Source: Vesta saturnalis
Taxonomy: Eukaryota; Arthropoda; Insecta; Coleoptera; Lampyridae
Length of the DNA: 64,000 nucleotides
Assembly: GCA_036346205.1 (NCBI GenBank)
Contig: JARFJB010000106.1
Span: forward strand, 1-64,000
Direction: 5' to 3'
Each line of letters starts with the position of its first letter. Within the stretch, counting starts at the first letter, position 1. The translations under genes were made by a program, and so were the position numbers. Below, one piece after another: positions 57,360 through 64,000 of the stretch. The notes under the pieces were generated by a model that saw nothing but the letters and a program-made list of their open reading frames with translations, made no database searches and was not told where the DNA came from.

Positions 57360-60300
57360 TATAATAGTTTAAGAGCCAAGGACGAAGTAACTTTTTCAAG
57401 GAATAAAGTTTTATTGGATTACGTTTTCGATTTAAAGGATTCAGATGAGAGACCGTTTGTCACAGTCAAGATTTTTGGTCAAGAGTTATTGGGATTATTG
57501 GATAGTGGATCTACGAAGACCATCATTGGAAGAAAGGGATGGGAGAAATTAAGTCAATTGGGAGTGAAATTAAATAGAGAGTTTACGTCAACCTGTGTCG
57601 TAGCTAATGGTCAATCAGTGAAGAGTATCGGGTCAGCCATTGTTCCGATCGAAATTAAAGGAAGGATTATTACGATTAACGTCATTATTGTATTGGAGAT
57701 ACCACATCAGTTGATATTAGGAGTCGATTTTTGGAAACGAGCGAATTTTGTTCCGGACTTAAGAAAAGGAGAGTGGAAATTTGAAAATGAGGAAACTATT
57801 AATGCTATGGAAGATAGAGAGCCGAAGATTTGCTCACGTTTACATCTGAATGGAGGACAATTAAGACAATTGGATGGAGTAGTGGACAGTTATTTTGCTA
57901 ACATTGAAGGCAAGGAGTTAGGATGTACAACTTTAGTAGAACACAAAATTAAAACAAGTAGTGAACCAATTAAGCAACGATATTATCGTGTGTCACCGTT
58001 TATTCAGCAACAAATAGAGCTCGAGTTGGAAAAGATGTTGAAGATGGATGTGATTGAGAAATCTAATAGCGCTTGGTCAAGTCCGATACTACTGGTGAAA
58101 AAGAAGGATGGAAATTATAGGTTTTGCGTGGATTTTCGAAAAGTAAATAAAGTTACCGAGGGAGATGCATATCCGTTACCGTACGTTTCAGCAATTTTAG
58201 ACCGCTTACGTGACGCAAAATACATATCATCGTTGGACATTAAGTCAGCTTATTGGCAGATACCGATGGCTGAAGATTCAAAGCAATATACCGCATTTAC
58301 AGTACCCAATCGGCGTCTGTTTCAATTTAAGCGTTTACCGTTTGGACTCGCGAACGCACCGGCGAGTTGGCAGAGATTTATAGGTCGAGTTTTAGGACCG
58401 GAATTAGAGCCATATGTTTTCGTCTATCTGGACGATACTATTATTTGCACACCTACTTTTGAGAAGCATATCGAGGTTTTACAGGAAGTTTTCCGACGAT
58501 TCAGTGAAGCAGGTCTTACGTTCAGTCCGAGCTCAGATATTTGGGTTATGTAGTTAACGAAAATGGGTTATCGGTTGACCCAGAAAAGGTCAACGCCATC
58601 TTGAAGATTCCAACACCAAAGAGTCCAACTGAAGTGAAGCGATTGATCGGCATAGCGAGCTGGTATCCTCGTTTTATAAAAGATTTTTCGACCATTATTG
58701 CACCATTAACGAAGTTATTGAAGAAGTTTGCTAAATTTAAGTGGGATGAAGATTGCGAGAAAGCGTTTGAAACTATTAAGGATTGTTTGGTTACCGCACC
58801 CATATTATCGTGTCCAGATTTTTTGCTACCGTATACCGTTCAGACAGATGCATCAGATTATGGAATTGGTTCAGTATTGACGCAGACAATTGATGGAGAG
58901 GAACGAGTAATATGTTACAATAGTAGGTCATTGACGAAGAACGAAAGGAAATTTTCAACTACAGAGAAGGAATGTTTAGCCGTACTTTGGTCTGTGGAGA
59001 AGTTACGACCTTATTTGGAGGGAGCACAATTTACCGTCATTACTGATCACGCATCGTTAGTTTGGTTACACAATTTGAAAGAACCTACCGGTCGATTAGC
59101 TCGATGGGCTATTCGTCTTCAGCAGTACAGTATTGAGATCATTCATCGTAAAGGAAAGGATCATGTCGTATCGGACACATTGTCGCGCTCCGTACCGATT
59201 ATTGACGTAATTGACGGACCTGTAACACCCGAAGGTGACGACCCGAACAAGACTATAGAAGAGGAGGAAAGGAAGATGGAAGGAAGTGATCGATGGATGA
59301 GAAAGATGATGCGAAATGTCGCTGCTAGACCGATCGCATACCCGCAGTGGAAAGTCGAGGGTGGACAATTGTGGAAACATGTAAAGTGTAGTTATCCAAG
59401 ATTAAGAGGAGATGAAGCACAGTGGCGTATCGTAGTGCCGAAAGGGGATAGACCCCGTATTTTATCGCAATATCATGACGACCCAAAGCAGGACATGCTG
59501 GGATATTTAAGACCTATGAGCGTATTTCTCGACAACATTATTGGCCGAAGATGAAAGGGGACGTAGTCCGTCACATTAATAAGTGTAGTACGTGTATTAA
59601 GTATAATCCCGAACAGAAGAAACCAGCAGGGCTCATGGCCAGACATCCAGTTATTGATAAGCCTTGGCAGATGATTGCCACGGACATTGTGGGACCTTTA
59701 CCGAAGTCGAGTCAAGGATATTCGTACGTTTTAGTAGTTGCTGATTATTTTGAAAATTTGTATTGTTTTTCCAGTTACGTACCGCTACTGCCGCTAACGT
59801 GGTTAAGAATATAGAAGATAACGTTTTTCTTATGTTTGGAGTACCGTTATATGTTTTATGTGACAACGGGCCACAATTTCGGAATAGGGAATTTCAGAAA
59901 ATGGTCGCGTCATATAAAGCGAAGATAATTTTTAACACCAACTACCATCCTCAGGCGAATCCGTCAGAACGGGTTAATCGAGTTATGAAAACAATGTTAG
60001 CGTAGTATATCGAAGACCACCAACGTAATTGGGATAAGTATTTAGCGCAAGTGGCATGTGCCATCCGCACGGCTACTCATGAAGTTATCGGTCTTACGCC
60101 GTATTTTGCGAATTTTGGAAGAGAAATGATTTTAGAAGGGACGAAGCATGGTGAAGCAACAAACGATAACGAAGTGAATGATGTAAATTTTGCGGATAGA
60201 ACGCCATTATTAGAGAGAAGTGAAGTTTTTCGTGAAGTTTATAGCGACATTAAGAAACGACTTAACGCCGCGTATATTAAAAGTAAGCAAAAGTGTGATT

Positions 60301-60503
60301 TGCGTAGACGTTTAGCTAAATTTGAAGTAGGGGATACTGTGTGGAGGAGGAATTATGTTTTGTCAGACGCGTCTCGTTATTTCACCGCGTTTTATGTTAA
60401 GAGAAAGGTTTCGTATCAGACTTACGAACTGTCTGACGCTTCAGGTATGTCAAAGGGAGTGTGGAATGCCAAAGATCTTAAGCCAAATCCAAATGTAGAT
60501 TGA
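57360..60503 (+). pseudogene. pol of L2: protease, RT, RNase H, integrase
   Basis: Protease: GLLDSGSTKTIIG (~57,490). RT from ~58,070: WSSPILLVKKKDGNYRFCVD, SLDIKSAYWQIPM, FVYLDDTIICTP. A deletion near 58,525-58,540 shifts the frame and removes part of the thumb. RNase H: QTDASDYGIG, TEKECLAV, ITDHASL. Integrase: the His/Cys zinc domain crosses a one-base frameshift at ~59,488; the core has ATDIVGP, a frameshift near 59,748, CDNGPQF and NPSERVN (Asp, Asp and Glu all present). TAG at 60,003 interrupts, then LTPYFANFGREM and a shortened C-terminal domain (GDTVWRRNYVLSD) run to the TGA. It is in a different frame from gag. Clear Gypsy domain order (integrase last). Confidence 0.92.
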
Positions 60504-60907
60504 AGTCCTCTTGGACGCTTTCTCTGTGTAGGGACGGAGTAAGAATTTTCCTACAGCAGATGCCACTGCTTGTCGTAAGAGGCGACTAATCAAGTAGGCG
60601 TAAAGAGTTTGGTTGGAGGTGTTGCGATTTTGGGTCTTGCGTATGCGGTTGTGGAATAACGGAAAGCGGGGATCTTGTGAACCGTGGCCCGGCCTTTTCC
60701 GTATGCTCTCGACGCGGAGTTTCAGTGCACCAGCCAAACGCGTGTACAAAACATCGTTGGTGTCGCGTGGAGTAGTTTGTGTGAGTTAACGTTTGTACTT
60801 AGTGTTAGATTTGTGTCGTTTTGTTTTTGTTCCTGGCGTAGGTTGCCTGTAGGGTAGAGTTGTTCTTCGGATAAATTTTCCGAAGGAAAATATTTTTATA
60901 AGGGGAG
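60504..60907 (+). promoter_or_regulatory. L2 3' untranslated region and polypurine tract
   Basis: No frame. It ends in ATAAGGGGAG immediately before the 3' LTR, the usual plus-strand priming tract. No env gene lies between pol and the LTR. Confidence 0.7.
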
Positions 60908-63252
60908 TGTCAGGGTATTTTGAACACCCTGTATATGTATTGGGTAATTTTGTTTGTAATTGTATTCACTTAGTTAGATTCCGTATGTATATTTTTTTTT
61001 GTTTGCTTGAGAGCTTACTGTAGATGATGAATGTTTCGCTTAAATGGAACACGCTGTATGTAAAGGAATTTTAGGAATGTGCAATGTGTATTAAGGAATT
61101 TCTTTTTTTTTGGTTTAGTTACGTAACAATCTTCAGTTTATTGCCCGAATCATATGTTTAGTTTTGTTACTTAGTTTCAGTATAAAGAAGCGTTGTTACC
61201 GCATTGGTGCTATACCGTCGCATTCATGTAGAGGAGCAGTTGTAGAGTCAGAATGTTGGTTTTCATCCGTGTAAGTATTATAGATGGGCGATTGTTTGTA
61301 CCTCTGCAATAACATTTCTGTATCGTGCCGAAAGAAAGTGCAGACGGGGCAGTTTCTTCGCCTGAAGTCGAGATCGCATCGTAAATTTAAGGGGGCAGAA
61401 GTTTTGAAATTAAAATGGTTGATTGGTTTGTTTGAATGAATTTGTATGGAGGGGAACGTTTTTTAATATGGCGAGAAAGTAATTTTTAATGAGAGAGATT
61501 CTGTCTTAAGCTTTTGAAGCGTAAGGTTGTGCGTGTTGGGGAAGTCGTCGTATTATCGGAATCGGGGTTTCATCATTGTGCGAGCTCCTAGTGAAAGTTA
61601 AGGGAGTAGCGTTGAGGACTTGAAAGAATAGTCGATTATAACCAAGTTTGGGATTTTTTTGTGAAGTAACATTTCAACCGGGCTCGCGCATTTATTTAGT
61701 TAGTGGAGAAGAACGGCATCTTCGAGTGCGTTTATGATAGAAATTTGGTTCGTGTTTATTGTAGTGCGAACCTAAGGACTATTGAATTTTCGTTAGTAAC
61801 GAGATATAATTAGAGGACCCAATTCCTAAAAGTTAAGTGAACGTAGTGGCCGAACACCCACCCACACGTACTGTTTAAGATTATGTAAAACGATTTGCTA
61901 AGTGTTATTTTTGTTTTGTTTGCCGAACCTTATAAATTTGGAGTTAAAAGACATTATTAAAGTGATTTAAGTTAGTTTATGCTGCTTCAATAAGTTACGA
62001 GACATTTTATTGAAAAGCAAGTTGAATTCAAGTTAGAGACCTGGAGGAAGGCAGCTTCGTGTCTTCGACCAGCAGCAATACGGTGAACTGTACAAGCAGT
62101 ATCCGACGCTGTCCTAGGGCAGAAATCATCCCCTATTGGCCTGCGTGACTTAGCTAATATAATTTACATTCTGTTGGTGATCTTGCGACTTGAAAGAATA
62201 AAATTTGATTGTGTTTTTATGTAATGTGTGTTAACGAAGGAACCTGTTGGAAGTAGTTTATTTGTATTTTTTTTTAATTTATTGTGTCATTCTGTTAACG
62301 TTCTCGGACAGTTTCCTTTGTCTATTTAGTAGCTATTTAAGGTGTTTTGTTTTGTTTTTTTAATACCGTTAATATTTTATGCAAGGAAGTAAATAAAATC
62401 TTACCTTCATTATTCAGTTTATATAAGATTTACGTGCTGGAGTAATCCAAATTTATTGAATTTCTTTGAATGCAATTTAGTTTAAGATAGTTTTGCTACT
62501 GGCCAGAATTCAATGAGGTAAAAGTTAAGAAAATACGATTACCGTTATATTCAAATTGACCTGTTTAAATTTTAATTGTTTTATTTATTTATTTTGATTT
62601 AATAGATGTTTAACTTAGTTACTATTCTGGTGTTTATTTTGATATTAAGCCTGGACATAGGGTGATAATTTATTGCTCGAACAGTAAAGCGTCGTCGCGT
62701 TTTATTTGAGAAAAGTAGGAGTGTTGTTTTTTTTGTTTTGTTTGATGGGCAAATTAAATTAACGTAACATAAATTTAAACTTTAGAAAAGTGTTGTAACT
62801 GAATTGAAGTCAGTTGGTTTGGGTTATTTGATTAGTTTAAGGGAGTAATTTAACGTAAGGGGAACATTAGAGTTTTGTATTAAATTTAAATATTGCTGCA
62901 CGGTGGTAAGTTGAAAAGTTAAGGTGCAGGTTTTGAAGCCTTTTCAGGTGAAGCAGTATTGCGGAACCTGAGTTAAGAGCGTTACGATCGGTAAGTGTAG
63001 TAAGTTGGGTATTCGAACCACTGCGTACCGTCGTTTTATTCGCATTTTAAAACAGCCTAGTGTGTTCTTTTAGAATATCCTGGCGCCTACCGGAACCTAT
63101 TGTGTCCTTTTCCCGATTTTGACTTTGGTAGAAACGTAAGCTACGGAGACGAGACTGTTTTGTCCAATAGACCCTCACCCGTACGCCGAGCTAGCCGTGC
63201 AAAAACCAGGTTTATCTTTTACCTTGTTCTAGTGACCATTTATACCGTAACA
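60908..63252 (+). repeat. 3' LTR of L2, with a 1.3-kb block absent from the 5' LTR
   Basis: 2,345 bp. The block ~61,396-62,713 has no counterpart in the 5' LTR. It has no long frame, contains AATAAA at ~62,196 and ~62,393 (candidate poly(A) signals), and shows no terminal inverted repeats or duplicated ends. It may be original LTR sequence lost from the 5' copy, or an insertion in the 3' copy. Confidence 0.88.
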
Positions 63253-64000
63253 GGGGGGAAGCCTGAGCGTGGCCAGGAAAAAGCCTGGTCCCTAGCGTTG
63301 AAACGCCTCCCACAGTACTAATGCCTTCTAGTAGTATCCCGGCTCTGCTGCTAGCGACTTTCATTACAGAGGTGCTCGTGGGAACATGATGAGTATGTTT
63401 TTAAGCAATAATGAGGGTGCCAGCTCGTTAAATATGGAAGTGGTAGTGGGTCCACTTAGTAAACCTTCCAAAAGACGGCGAGAGGACCGATCCAACGGGG
63501 ATAGGGAAAGTGCCCTACCCCATTACAGCACATCACGGGATAATATCCCTACCATTTCTGTAGAAGGCAACCCACGCTGAGAGACGGTGGACTCACTTCA
63601 CCGGTTCCTGCTGGTTAAAGGAAAGAAGGTGACTTTAGCAATGTGAGCCTTTTCTTAATAGCAAGCGTTTTATATGGACTGATAGGTGAAGTAAAAAATG
63701 TTAAAAAGGTTAAAGGAGATTTATTAGTAGAAACGGCATCAAATAAACAAGCCACAAGATTGGCAGAAATCACTAGGTTTGCATCTGATGAGGTTAAAAT
63801 AGTGCCTCACAGCACATTAAATATCTCCAAAGAAGTAGTTTTCTGCAGAGATCTTTTAAATTGTTCCATAAAGGAAATTAAGGAACATCTGAAAAGTCAG
63901 GGTATAATAGATGTTAGGAAAATAAAAACGAAAGAAGACAGACAACTGAAGAATACTCCTAATCACATACTTACCTTTAATTGTCCCAAATTACCCAAAA
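63253..64000 (+). mobile_element. I-like copy F, continued to the window edge
   Basis: It resumes with GGGGGGAAGCCTGAGCGTGG, the 5' UTR segment that follows GATTGCGCGAGG in copies A-C, then the ORF1 start context. The rest of copy F lies beyond the window. Confidence 0.85.
63386..64000 (+). pseudogene. ORF1 of copy F, partial and frameshifted
   Basis: An ATG after GTGGGAAC opens MMSMFLSNNEGASSLNMEV (compare SSLNMEV in E) and ends in TGA at 63,580. A second frame carries LHRFLLVKGK. From ~63,640 a third frame is open to the window end: FLIASVLYGLIGEV, SNKQATRLAEITRF, LNCSIKEIKEHLKSQG, VRKIKTKEDRQL. The zinc knuckles would lie beyond 64,000. Confidence 0.78.

Larger units (their letters stand above)
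54725..63252 (+). mobile_element. LTR retrotransposon L2 (Gypsy-type), inserted in copy F
   Basis: 8.5 kb. LTRs begin TGTCAGGG and end ACCGTAACA. Order: 5' LTR, tRNA-Lys-like primer site, gag, protease-RT-RNase H-integrase, polypurine tract, 3' LTR. No env. The coding region has few breaks: two stops in gag, three frameshifts and one stop in pol. The 3' LTR is 2,345 bp and the 5' LTR 1,041 bp, mostly from one 1.3-kb block. Flanks GCGAAG and GGGGGG show no target duplication. Confidence 0.92.

Overview
The window is a piece of an AT-rich arthropod nuclear genome, most likely an insect. The evidence is an odorant-binding-protein gene (a hexapod-type family), short AT-rich introns and spacers, long (AAT)n, (TA)n and (CA)n microsatellites, and many arthropod-type retrotransposons. 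Almost everything here is mobile DNA. The species cannot be told from the sequence.

Region 1 (1-19,440) is old, eroded sequence. It holds two copies of a ~1.1-kb repeat (20-1118 and 13,944-15,026), each linked to a decayed Gypsy-type gag/pol remnant. Between them are a two-exon odorant-binding-protein gene (6702-7136) with a broken signal-peptide exon, an inverted OBP pseudogene (8604-8922), a non-LTR reverse-transcriptase scrap, a minus-strand Polinton/Maverick remnant (about 9390-11,675) and a ~1.95-kb CA/CG-rich microsatellite (11,736-13,687). The region ends in (AAT)n tracts around a minus-strand LINE 3' end.

Region 2 (19,441-64,000) is a head-to-tail array of six I-clade-like non-LTR retrotransposons, all on the plus strand and here named A-F. 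Each begins at an (AAT)n tract and ends in poly(A)+(AAT)n that abuts the head of the next, as expected if new copies insert into the tails of older ones. Each full copy has a structured 5' UTR, ORF1 (RNA-binding, CCHC knuckles) and ORF2 (APE-type endonuclease, reverse transcriptase, then RNase H in A-C only, then a C-terminal Cys/His motif). ORF1-B is the only intact ORF1. ORF2-C has only two stop codons and ORF2-E only one. A, B, C and E end in a hairpin whose stems covary. Copy D begins with a sequence that folds as an HDV-like self-cleaving ribozyme exactly at its 5' end. An unrelated minus-strand element with an FP25K-like C-terminal domain lies between C and D.

Copy F is split by two nested LTR retrotransposons. 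L1 (48,574-54,246, minus strand) has intact LTRs, a tRNA-Lys-like primer site and a 4-bp CGGT target duplication, but most of its coding region is lost. L2 (54,725-63,252, plus strand) is a Gypsy-type element with gag, protease, RT, RNase H and integrase damaged by a few stops and frameshifts. Its two LTRs differ by a 1.3-kb block and it has no clear target duplication. F ORF1 resumes after L2 and runs off the window.
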